A DNA stretch of 64,000 bases, taken from Paenibacillus cremeus. GTDB taxonomy: Bacteria > Bacillota > Bacilli > Paenibacillales > NBRC-103111. The translations under genes were made by a program, and so were the position numbers. The stretch lies in assembly GCF_007786445.1 (NCBI RefSeq), contig NZ_VNJI01000012.1, forward strand, positions 1-64,000, written 5' to 3'. Within the stretch, counting starts at the first letter, position 1, and every line of letters begins with the position of its first letter. The notes under the pieces are model-generated. The model was not told the DNA's origin, made no database searches, and saw nothing but the letters and a program-made list of their open reading frames with translations. Positions 17,871 to 26,138 of this stretch are shown here, piece by piece.

Positions 17871-18839
17871 CTACTCGACCAAACCCGTACGCTCGACGCC
17901 TTCGACGAACCAGCGCTGCGTAAACGTGTAAACGGCCAGCACCGGCATGATGATGAGGAACGACGCGGCCATTTTGATCGGCTCGGCGAAGATGCTCGGC
18001 CCCGATTGCTCGGCCTCGGCTGTCATGGCTGCCGCCAGACGCGACAAGCTGATGGACAGCGGCACTTCCTTCGATCCGAACATGTACATGGACGGATAGT
18101 AGAAGTCGTTCCAGTTCCATACGAAGGAGAACAGGAACACTACGATGATCGCCGAGGTCGAAATCGGCAGCATCACGCGGAAGAAGACGCGGAACACACT
18201 CGCGCCGTCGATCTTGGCCGCCTCCTCCAGCTCCTTAGGGAGCGTGGAGAAAAACTGGCGGAAGATGATGACGAACAAGGCACCCTTCAGACCATGCCCG
18301 AACAGGGCCGGAATGATCATAGGATAATACGTATTAATCCATCCGAAGCCCTTGAACAGCAGGATCGACGGCAAAATCGTCACCTGCGGCGGCATCACGA
18401 ACGTGAAGATGAGGCAAACGAACCAAAACTTTTTCAGCGGGAATTCCAGTCTTGCAAAGGCATACCCCGCAATCGAGCAGGAGATGACCTGCAGGACGGC
18501 GACGGACAGCGACACGATCATACTGATCGTGAAGGCCGATGGATACTTCAGCAGCCTGAACGCTTCCTGCAGATGGCCCCAGTACAGGGACCGCGGTACC
18601 CAGATGACCGCAGGATCCAGCAGGTTGCCCGCATCCTTGACCATCGTCGTGATCATGTAGATGATCGGTTTAATATAAATGAACGCCGTGTCCACCAGAA
18701 TCAGGTACATGAACAACCGGAAGATGAAGCCTTTGTCGGCTTCCTTGCCGATCAGACCGTTGCGGGTTTGCAGCAGCAGCTTCCGAACATTGAGGCCCTG
18801 CATGCGGCGCGCTCTAACGATTTGCGTAATACGCTCCAT
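17871..18839 (-). CDS. ABC transporter permease (MalG-like), last gene of the 12-kb operon
   Basis: The permease has 322 residues from the ATG at 18839, preceded by GAAGGGAGGG. It has six hydrophobic segments and the EAA loop EEAAKIDGASVFRVFFRVML. It begins 16 bases after the stop of the permease at 18856, and the two form the second MalF/MalG-type pair of the operon. No second binding-protein gene accompanies them. Confidence 0.87.
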   Translation of the reverse strand: MERITQIVRARRMQGLNVRKLLLQTRNGLIGKEADKGFIFRLFMYLILVDTAFIYIKPIIYMITTMVKDAGNLLDPAVIWVPRSLYWGHLQEAFRLLKYPSAFTISMIVSLSVAVLQVISCSIAGYAFARLEFPLKKFWFVCLIFTFVMPPQVTILPSILLFKGFGWINTYYPMIIPALFGHGLKGALFVIIFRQFFSTLPKELEEAAKIDGASVFRVFFRVMLPISTSAIIVVFLFSFVWNWNDFYYPSMYMFGSKEVPLSISLSRLAAAMTAEAEQSGPSIFAEPIKMAASFLIIMPVLAVYTFTQRWFVEGVERTGLVE

Positions 18840-18855
18840 TCGTTTTCCCTCCCTT

Positions 18856-19722
18856 CTAACGTTTTTCTCCGGCGGCCTTCGCCACACGGCTGAAAATCCA
18901 AATGGCCAGACCCATGAATATTAGCACAATGATAAAGTAGATCCATGCCAAGGCGCTCGACAGCCCGTAGTTTTGCGTATTGACCTTCGAGATGATCGGG
19001 TTGGACGGGAAGGTGAACAAATCCACGACCGTGTAGATCAAATTCAGGAAGACGAAGGGCGCAAGACCTGGCAGCGTAATTTTCCAAAAGGTTTCCCAAG
19101 GCGCAGCACCGTCGATCCGAGCGGCTTCGTATACGGAAGCGGAGATCGTCTGACGACCGGCCAGGAAGATCAGGATTTGCACCCCGGAGTACCACAAGAC
19201 CAAGACAAACGAGCTGATAATCTTCACGATCGGCGCCGACCAAGTCGCCGGCAAGTAAGTCGTAATGAGACGGCCTACGTCAAATTCCTGTACGAAAGCC
19301 AGCTGGCCCTCGCCCTGCGTGATGAACTCTTGAATGATTTGACCCGAAGAGAAGATCACCGGCATAAAGAAGATGACCCGGAAAAAGCCTCGGCCAAAAA
19401 ACTTCTGGTTCAACAGGATCGCCACCATCAGCGAGAAGAAGACGATGACGGGAATCATGACTAGCGACTGCCTTAGGAAGGGCAGCAGGTCGTTATACAA
19501 CAGCCCGCCGTCCGCCAGCAAAATTTCACGGTAATACTGCAGCCCGACCGGCGAATACTCGATGCCGCTGGCCGTTATTTTGACCCGCTGGAAGCTCATG
19601 TACAGTGAATAGCCTAGCGGGTACGCGATGAACGCCAGGAACCCGATCACCCAAGGCGCAATAAAGATCGAGCCTTCAACCTTGCGGAGGAGGACGGAAT
19701 TCAGTCTCAATTTGCGGATCAT
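18856..19722 (-). CDS. ABC transporter permease (MalF-like), second pair of the 12-kb operon
   Basis: This 288-residue permease begins MIRKLRLNSVLLRKVEGSIF and has about six membrane spans and the EAA motif YEAARIDGAAPWETFWKITL. Its ATG overlaps the stop of the DUF5696-like gene (ATGA), with GGAGGG upstream, showing tight translational coupling to that secreted protein rather than to a binding protein. Confidence 0.88.
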   Translation of the reverse strand: MIRKLRLNSVLLRKVEGSIFIAPWVIGFLAFIAYPLGYSLYMSFQRVKITASGIEYSPVGLQYYREILLADGGLLYNDLLPFLRQSLVMIPVIVFFSLMVAILLNQKFFGRGFFRVIFFMPVIFSSGQIIQEFITQGEGQLAFVQEFDVGRLITTYLPATWSAPIVKIISSFVLVLWYSGVQILIFLAGRQTISASVYEAARIDGAAPWETFWKITLPGLAPFVFLNLIYTVVDLFTFPSNPIISKVNTQNYGLSSALAWIYFIIVLIFMGLAIWIFSRVAKAAGEKR

Positions 19723-22052
19723 GGCGTCTTCCCTCCTTGGACAACGATGAAGTCTTGCGCTGGAACCGTGAGGCTGCCGCTGGTGTACGGCTCGGCATTA
19801 TAATTGACTACGATGCGCTTGCCACCCTCATACTCGGTCTCCATGACGTTCGAAGCGAGCTTGCGGTGACCGACAATCGCTTTGTTCTGCACATCGCCCA
19901 GAGCTTGGTTAAAGCGCTGGTACTCTTCCACCGCTTTGGCTTCCCAATCGCGGTAGTTCAAGCTGTAATACCAGATGGAGTAAGCCCCCTTCATATCGCC
20001 GGACTTCGCGCTGGTGAAGATGAAGGCCGGATAAGCGCCATACTCGATCGAGCGTAAAAATTCGCTTTGATACTGATCCCGCAGGTTCGACCAGTTGGAC
20101 GAGTACGTCACCAGTCCATGCAGGGCGATCTGCGCGAATGGCACAGCTTCGTCGACGAACAAGTCGTACGAATAATCCGTGGCCAAGCGGTGCATATGAT
20201 TTACGCTAGGCAAGCCGTAGAAGTTCGGACGTTCAACGCCGACGCCGCCGAGCGTGTCTTTCGTTTCTTTGAGCATCTCCTGCTGCAGCTTCATGACATC
20301 GGTCCGGTTAGCCGCATAGCGGTCGTTAAAATCACTATCCAGGAAGCGGCCTACGCCGTCTTCGAAATACAAGCCGTCCGCGCCGAGCGACTTGAAATTT
20401 TTCAAATCATCGGTCAGCACTTTGCTGGCATATTTCGGGCTGACGAGGGTTATCATGTCGTGATTGTTAAAGTTTTCGAACTCCTGCAAACGGCCTGCCA
20501 GGTTGCGCATCCCGTCGTATCTCGGGCTAAAGCCGCTGCCTCCGGTGTTATTGAACGAATACGTCGCCGTTAAATAAACCGGAACCTTCAAGGAGTGCGC
20601 GAACTCGATGAACTGCTTCATGCCCTCGTTACCGCCTAGTCGGGAATCCACCGGGAACAATTCGCCGAAGGAGCTGTAGCCGCCTCTTTGCCACCCGTTG
20701 TATTGGATCGCCATATTCTCAATGCCGAGCCCGTACAGGCGCTTGACCATCTCCATCGCTTCCGAGGTCGTTGTGCCCTTTAAATACTTATCCCAAAGCA
20801 AGCCAGGCTTCACATCCGCGCCGACGATATCGACATGGAACGGCACCTTATTTGACTCGGCCTTGAGCGGCTGAAGGCCTTTTTCCTTCATCAGGTATTC
20901 GCGGTATTTCAGCGCCATCCCTACGTAATCGCTTTTTGCTGGCTCTAGTATGTAGTACCGGACGGAGCGCTGCTCGACGGTGAACTTTTCTTTACTGTAG
21001 GTGAAGAAGCCTGCGGCTCCTTTTTGGCTCGTGTTCTGGAAAAACTTAATGCGGTACTGCCACTCCGGCGTCGCCCAGTTGTACGTACCGAAAGCGCCGG
21101 CAGGCGAAGCGAACAGCTTCGAATATTCCTCGCCGCCCGTCATGACCGCCACCATGCCTTGGGTACCGGATTTCAAGCCGAAGACCGGCATTGTAATCTT
21201 CTGTCTGGCCGTCCGTTCATTGAAGAAGGAGGAGTCGCTGCCGTACATGTTCTCGCGATAGACGGACTTGTCGTTCGTCCGGTTCGGCTTGTAGCGTACG
21301 AGCGCCCCCGAACCGTCCGGCAGCACCATGTAGCCGTCCTGTCCGAGGGAAGGCTCTGCTCCGAGCATCGGATAGAGCTTCAGGTTCAGCAGGCTCAGCT
21401 TCGCTTCCTTCAGATCCTTGTCGATGATCTTGGTCTCGATGTAATCGGTGGTCAGCTTCACCTCGACCGGAATTTTGAAGCCGGTTCCAGCGAAGCTAAA
21501 CGTAACCTTGAAGCCGTCGGCCGTCTTTTGCATCCCTTCGAGCGTGCCTTTGTCCTCTGTCCAGCTGATAATCTTCGGCTGCGACTTGAAGTTGGCCATG
21601 TCGATGTATTCGAGCATGACCGGCGAACGGAGGTTGTTTCTCCACGTTCCCGTAATCGTCTCCCCGCTCCAGTATTGCGGGTCCGGATACGAGCGGAATA
21701 CCTGACCGCTGCGCTTGTCTTCGACCTTGAAATGCGCCGTCGTGCTGTCTACCCAGAGCTTCAGGTTGGCGTTCTCCGCCATCACCTGAAACTTGCTCTC
21801 GTCCGGCAGCTCGTTCTTCGCATTCGCGGGAGCCGGAGCTTGCGCCGGCGCAGCTGGCTGGGCTGCAGGCGCTGCGGCCGGCTGCTGCTGAGCTGGCTGG
21901 CTCGCCGCCGGAGCCGGCGCAGCTGCCGCACCATTAGCCGGTGCGGGATTGTCCGCCGCGTTCAGCAGCGGACCGGCTTGAAACGTGACCAGCGTGGTGC
22001 CGACGACTACCGCGAGGGCAGTGAGCTTGAGTTTAGTGCTGATGCGTCTCAT
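19719..22052 (-). CDS. Secreted DUF5696-like protein, possible glycosidase-like TIM barrel
   Basis: The protein has 777 residues. The signal peptide (LTALAVVVGTTLVTFQAGPL) has no lipobox. A Pro/Ala/Gln-rich linker covers residues about 35-80. A beta-rich domain (about 85-400) resembles the galactose-mutarotase-like fold of polysaccharide enzymes. The second half reads as a TIM barrel: IENMAIQYNGWQRGGYS, KVPVYLTATYSFNN, SLGADGLYFEDGVGRF and YDLFVDEAVPFAQIALHG. I recognise the overall type as DUF5696, usually found beside sugar ABC permeases in Paenibacillaceae. No catalytic activity is known to me, and the acidic residues in LYFEDG and VDEAVP are only candidates. AGGAGGTGA precedes the ATG. 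Both ends overlap neighbouring genes by four bases. Confidence 0.75.
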   Translation of the reverse strand: MRRISTKLKLTALAVVVGTTLVTFQAGPLLNAADNPAPANGAAAAPAPAASQPAQQQPAAAPAAQPAAPAQAPAPANAKNELPDESKFQVMAENANLKLWVDSTTAHFKVEDKRSGQVFRSYPDPQYWSGETITGTWRNNLRSPVMLEYIDMANFKSQPKIISWTEDKGTLEGMQKTADGFKVTFSFAGTGFKIPVEVKLTTDYIETKIIDKDLKEAKLSLLNLKLYPMLGAEPSLGQDGYMVLPDGSGALVRYKPNRTNDKSVYRENMYGSDSSFFNERTARQKITMPVFGLKSGTQGMVAVMTGGEEYSKLFASPAGAFGTYNWATPEWQYRIKFFQNTSQKGAAGFFTYSKEKFTVEQRSVRYYILEPAKSDYVGMALKYREYLMKEKGLQPLKAESNKVPFHVDIVGADVKPGLLWDKYLKGTTTSEAMEMVKRLYGLGIENMAIQYNGWQRGGYSSFGELFPVDSRLGGNEGMKQFIEFAHSLKVPVYLTATYSFNNTGGSGFSPRYDGMRNLAGRLQEFENFNNHDMITLVSPKYASKVLTDDLKNFKSLGADGLYFEDGVGRFLDSDFNDRYAANRTDVMKLQQEMLKETKDTLGGVGVERPNFYGLPSVNHMHRLATDYSYDLFVDEAVPFAQIALHGLVTYSSNWSNLRDQYQSEFLRSIEYGAYPAFIFTSAKSGDMKGAYSIWYYSLNYRDWEAKAVEEYQRFNQALGDVQNKAIVGHRKLASNVMETEYEGGKRIVVNYNAEPYTSGSLTVPAQDFIVVQGGKTP

Positions 22053-24232
22053 CGGATCGTCACCTCCTGGTACACGGAATAGAAGAAGTCCTTCAGCTCA
22101 TTGCTGAGGCCAAATGTAATAAAGATGAGCACACCGAGAATCGTCATGGTCACGAGGGACAGGAAGATATTCATACCGGTCTCGCCGACACTATAGTTTT
22201 GCATCGCCTGCACCTTCCAGAAAAGGAGCAAAATCACCCAGATATACAGCCCATTTTCAAGGAAGTTATAGATCGAGCCCTCGCTCAGCGTCATCCCATT
22301 GGAGATCAGGGTCAGCGGCAAGCCGACGATAATGAATGGGAACATCGCGTACGAGCTGCCATACAATACGTCGCGGAAGCGCCCTTCCCCACGATAAATC
22401 GTACTGATCAAATAGTTCGAAACGACCCAGCCGATGAGCACTATCAGAAACTGCAGGAACACGGTAATCAAGTTAACATCAAGCACGATGGACGGGTTGA
22501 ACGTAAAATCCGTCGCCGCCCGCATGACCCCAAAGGACACCATTGCGAAGAACAGGATAATCATGCTGCTCGCCATACTGCCTTTGCTTTCATAGCGAAT
22601 GGCGGTAAAGCCATCGATCGGATGCTTCATGATGTAAAACACGTGCTTCAGCTGTACCACAAGCGGAACTCGGGAGCGCGGGCGCTCACGCCAGCGGCGT
22701 CTCCATTCGCTCTTGCGGGTAAATCGGTTAAACAGATAAATCAGCAGACCACCGATCACAATGACGTTCATCAGCAGGCCGAAATTTTTCTGGAACCACT
22801 GCAGCCGCACTTGCCAGAATGCATCGGAGTAGCCTTGAACGAAGCCAGCTTCTTTAAACAGCTCCTCCGCTTTGACGTACTCGCCTTTTTTGTAGGCGGC
22901 TTTCGCTAAGCCCAGGACCGCAGGTGTGTAGAACGCGTTGAGACGAAGCACTTCCTGCCAATACTTCTCACTGTCTTCATACCGGCCATCCTGCGTAAGC
23001 GCGTTAGCCTTGTGCACAAGCGCACCGAACTCGGACAGGCGGAACTCCTGCACCGCATTGTTTTCTTCATCGAGAATGAACAGCTCATTCTTGGAGTTGG
23101 AAGCGATCGCCGAAGGCGTCTTGACGACCCCCAGCTTGGTGGAGGAGGCCGATGCATCGCCACCCCAGAAGAAGAGGAGATTGCCGTTCCCGTCGTACTG
23201 ATTCACATATTTGAGCGTCGAATCGATCGCCGTAATGTTTCCGTTCCGGTCTACCGTCAGGTCATTAAGCTGCGGCTTCGTTTTGTCCTTCGGAGGGAAG
23301 CGCATCTCACCAAAGACCCGATTGACAACGCTGTCGGAAAACTCATCCTTGGTCGCCAGCAAGTCTTTACCGGCAATGTTCAGCTTCTTGATCTGACCGC
23401 GCTCCACTTCCTTCGTCACGGTGTAGATCAGACCGCTCTTATCGATCGTCACACTGGCGACCGAGCCCGGCAGCTTGCTGATTTCACGAAGGTACATTTC
23501 CCGGGTATACACCACACGTTTGAAGGCGTCCATGACGGAAAAGTCCGTCTTGTTGGCGCCGAAGAAGCTTTGGAAATTGCCGTCCGGATCCAGCTGCAGC
23601 AGCCCTTGATAGCCGCCCAGCGTGGCGATATACAAGAATCCGCGCTTGTCTACGACCAGCTTGATCGGATCATACTTGAACGATTCCGGCAAAAACTTGG
23701 AGTCGGGCCGCTTGAATTCCTTGATCAGCTTGCCGTTCGAATCCAGGCGCACCACGCGTTTGTTTCCGGTGTCCGCCACGTAGATATCGCCTTTGCCGTC
23801 GATGAAAATGCCTTCCGGCTTCTTCAAAGGGCTCTCCTTGACATCCAGAATGCGAACCAGGTTGCCCTTCTCATCCAATTGGACGATCCGGCTGTTGCCC
23901 GTATCCGCGATGTAGATCTGATCGTTGTCATCGATGAACAAATCCTTTGGCTGCACGAGCGGAGAAAACACCTGCTTGCTCGGGTCCTTCGGATCCGGTA
24001 TGTAAATCTCCCGGCCCAGGACGCCCACCGGATTGTAAGCCGATTGCGTCCAGACCAGCCGGTCAAAGCTGTCTTTATAGTTTGTATCATATGGAGTGAA
24101 AGCCCAAGCGCCTGCCGGCCATAAGGTACCGGCTAAGATGATCACCGCCAGGAGAAGACTGAGAATTCCCATGCCGGTCTTGCTCCGCAGTCGTCTCAGG
24201 AGAGAGGGCTTTCGCAATGGTTGAGTATGCAA
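22049..24232 (-). CDS. NHL-repeat, TPR and Yip1-domain membrane protein
   Basis: The protein has 727 residues. The start is a TTG with GGGGGA eight bases upstream. An N-terminal hydrophobic segment (LSLLLAVIILAGTLWPAGAW) is followed by several NHL/beta-propeller repeats, seen as IYIADTGNSRIVQLDEKGN and IYVADTGNKRVVRLDSNGK (residues about 90-400). Next come TPR-like helices (DGRYEDSEKYWQEVLRL, KKGEYVKAEELFKEAG), a membrane segment near 500, and a C-terminal Yip1-type domain with about five membrane spans. The propeller is presumably outside the cell. Such proteins might scaffold or sense for the transporter, but that is inference. It is the fifth gene of the operon, with 17 bases between the preceding stop (24250) and this start. 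Confidence 0.75.
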   Translation of the reverse strand: MHTQPLRKPSLLRRLRSKTGMGILSLLLAVIILAGTLWPAGAWAFTPYDTNYKDSFDRLVWTQSAYNPVGVLGREIYIPDPKDPSKQVFSPLVQPKDLFIDDNDQIYIADTGNSRIVQLDEKGNLVRILDVKESPLKKPEGIFIDGKGDIYVADTGNKRVVRLDSNGKLIKEFKRPDSKFLPESFKYDPIKLVVDKRGFLYIATLGGYQGLLQLDPDGNFQSFFGANKTDFSVMDAFKRVVYTREMYLREISKLPGSVASVTIDKSGLIYTVTKEVERGQIKKLNIAGKDLLATKDEFSDSVVNRVFGEMRFPPKDKTKPQLNDLTVDRNGNITAIDSTLKYVNQYDGNGNLLFFWGGDASASSTKLGVVKTPSAIASNSKNELFILDEENNAVQEFRLSEFGALVHKANALTQDGRYEDSEKYWQEVLRLNAFYTPAVLGLAKAAYKKGEYVKAEELFKEAGFVQGYSDAFWQVRLQWFQKNFGLLMNVIVIGGLLIYLFNRFTRKSEWRRRWRERPRSRVPLVVQLKHVFYIMKHPIDGFTAIRYESKGSMASSMIILFFAMVSFGVMRAATDFTFNPSIVLDVNLITVFLQFLIVLIGWVVSNYLISTIYRGEGRFRDVLYGSSYAMFPFIIVGLPLTLISNGMTLSEGSIYNFLENGLYIWVILLLFWKVQAMQNYSVGETGMNIFLSLVTMTILGVLIFITFGLSNELKDFFYSVYQEVTIR

Positions 24233-24249
24233 ATGGTTATCCCCCTTCC

Positions 24250-25152
24250 TTATTTAATCCCCGAATGCGCCATAGTAGCGATGACCTTGCCTTGGAAGAA
24301 CAAGAAAATGAGCAGGTTCGGAATGAACATGACGAGCGCTGCCGCCGCTGCCGCCCCTTGACGGGCTACGCTGTTGGCTAGGCCGTTCGTTAAGGTGGAC
24401 AAGAAGAACGGGAAGTTCTTCATCTCGTCATCCTGCATAAACAGTGTAGAGGTTTCCGTATTCCCCCAGGAATGCTGGAACGTCAGGATCGCAACCGTGG
24501 CTACGGCCGGCATACAGACCGGGATGACGATCCGCAGGAAGATCAAGAGCTCCCCTGCTCCGTCGATTCTCGCCGCTTCCAGCAGCTCGTTCGGCAGCTG
24601 GTCGATAAACTGCTTGAGCAGGAACACGCCGACAGGCATCGCGAGCAGCGGTAAAAGATGTCCGAAATACGTATTCATAATGCCGAGCTTGCTAACCACC
24701 AGATAACGCGGGATTTGTACCGCCTCCGGCGCAAACATGAGCGTCAGCAAAATGGTGGCGAAGAAAATTTTGTGCCCTGGGAACTTATGCTTCGAGATCG
24801 GGTACGCGCACATCGCGCTGACAATCGTAACGAGCACGACCGCCCCGCCCGAAATGATGAAACTATTGAACAAATAACGTGAAACCGGCACCGACGAGCT
24901 GGACGCTACGAGGAACAGCTCGACAAAGTTTTGAAACGACGGCTCTCTTACAAAGAAGTTCGGAGGATAAATAAACAACTCCTGATAAGGCTTCAGTGCA
25001 TGGTTAAAAATGTAGACCAGCGGCAGCAGCATGAAAGCCGCCAGCACGACTAGCAGCACCGTAAGCACTTTCTGAAAGCCGTCCATTGAGTTCAGCCGCG
25101 ATTTTTTGCCCCAGGGCAGAAGCCGTTTCCATTGGGTGAGCGCACGCTGCAT
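24250..25152 (-). CDS. ABC transporter permease (MalG-like), first pair of the 12-kb operon
   Basis: This 300-residue permease has about six membrane spans and the EAA loop LEAARIDGAGELLIFLRIVI. It starts at an ATG overlapping the preceding stop (TAATG), with GGAGG seven bases upstream. It pairs with 25152 and lies immediately downstream of the giant binding protein, so this pair is the natural channel for it. Confidence 0.88.
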   Translation of the reverse strand: MQRALTQWKRLLPWGKKSRLNSMDGFQKVLTVLLVVLAAFMLLPLVYIFNHALKPYQELFIYPPNFFVREPSFQNFVELFLVASSSSVPVSRYLFNSFIISGGAVVLVTIVSAMCAYPISKHKFPGHKIFFATILLTLMFAPEAVQIPRYLVVSKLGIMNTYFGHLLPLLAMPVGVFLLKQFIDQLPNELLEAARIDGAGELLIFLRIVIPVCMPAVATVAILTFQHSWGNTETSTLFMQDDEMKNFPFFLSTLTNGLANSVARQGAAAAAALVMFIPNLLIFLFFQGKVIATMAHSGIK

Positions 25153-26138
25153 TATTCATCCTCCTTCGAGCCGAACAAGCCCCAGCAAAATCGGTTAGAC
25201 AAGTACATGAGAACCAATAGGAATACCGAGATGGCCGCGGCATAGCCCATTTCAAAGCGAATAAAGCCGTAATCGTCGATATGATTGATGATCAGATGAC
25301 CGGCGTATTGCGGGGTCGGGTTCGTTCCCGACAGCTCCACTCCGATCGCTCCGGCCTTGAAGGTCGATACGATCGCCATGACAGCACCAAACAGCATTTG
25401 CGGCTTCATGGATGGTACGGTGATGTACCAAATTTCCTGCAGCCGGCTGCTCATGCCATCGATGCGGCCCGCCTCGTACAGCTCTTGGTTCACGTTCAGA
25501 ATACCCGCCAGCATTGCAAGAAACCCGACGCCCATGCTGGACCAGAGCGTAACCACGATCATGGAGTTCATCAAATAAGCCTTATCCGTCACCCAGAGCT
25601 TAGGCACATCAATAATGCCCAGCTCCAGCAAGGTACTGTTCAAGTAACCGATCCGGTCCCCGGTGAGCAGCGGCAGCCATACGATACTCATGGCAATCCC
25701 CGCTGTGAGCGACGGAACATACATCGCCAGGGCGAGCCACTTCCGGCTGGCATTCGGAAGCTGCGAAATGAGCCACGCCAGAATGAACGCCGCGATATAA
25801 CCGCCAGGACCGACGATAATCGCGAATTTGAACGTATTCGGAAGCGCATATTTCAGGAACGTCAAATCCTGCGAGATCAGGTTCTGGTAATTCGTCCAGC
25901 CAATAAAGCGCGGCGGCTCAATGGCATTGAAATAGGTAAAGCTGAGTCCGATCGCCGCAACGACCGGAATCACGATAAATGCAAGAAAGCAGAGCGTAAA
26001 CGGCGCAATGAACAAATAGGATAACCGGTAGGCCCAAATCTCGGAAAGGAGTCGTTTGATCTTCTCTGTTACTGTCGGTTTAGAGGGCGCGACCCGCTCG
26101 CGAATCGCTCCCGCCGTGCTCGCCTGATTACTTAACAT
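25152..26138 (-). CDS. ABC transporter permease (MalF-like), first pair of the 12-kb operon
   Basis: The permease has 328 residues with a longer cytoplasmic N-terminus than usual (about 40 residues before the first span). The EAA loop [20 protein letters not shown] has Gly in place of the second Ala. The ATG lies inside the last codons of the binding-protein gene (11-bp overlap), indicating coupling. It functions with 24250. Confidence 0.87.
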   Translation of the reverse strand: MLSNQASTAGAIRERVAPSKPTVTEKIKRLLSEIWAYRLSYLFIAPFTLCFLAFIVIPVVAAIGLSFTYFNAIEPPRFIGWTNYQNLISQDLTFLKYALPNTFKFAIIVGPGGYIAAFILAWLISQLPNASRKWLALAMYVPSLTAGIAMSIVWLPLLTGDRIGYLNSTLLELGIIDVPKLWVTDKAYLMNSMIVVTLWSSMGVGFLAMLAGILNVNQELYEAGRIDGMSSRLQEIWYITVPSMKPQMLFGAVMAIVSTFKAGAIGVELSGTNPTPQYAGHLIINHIDDYGFIRFEMGYAAAISVFLLVLMYLSNRFCWGLFGSKEDE

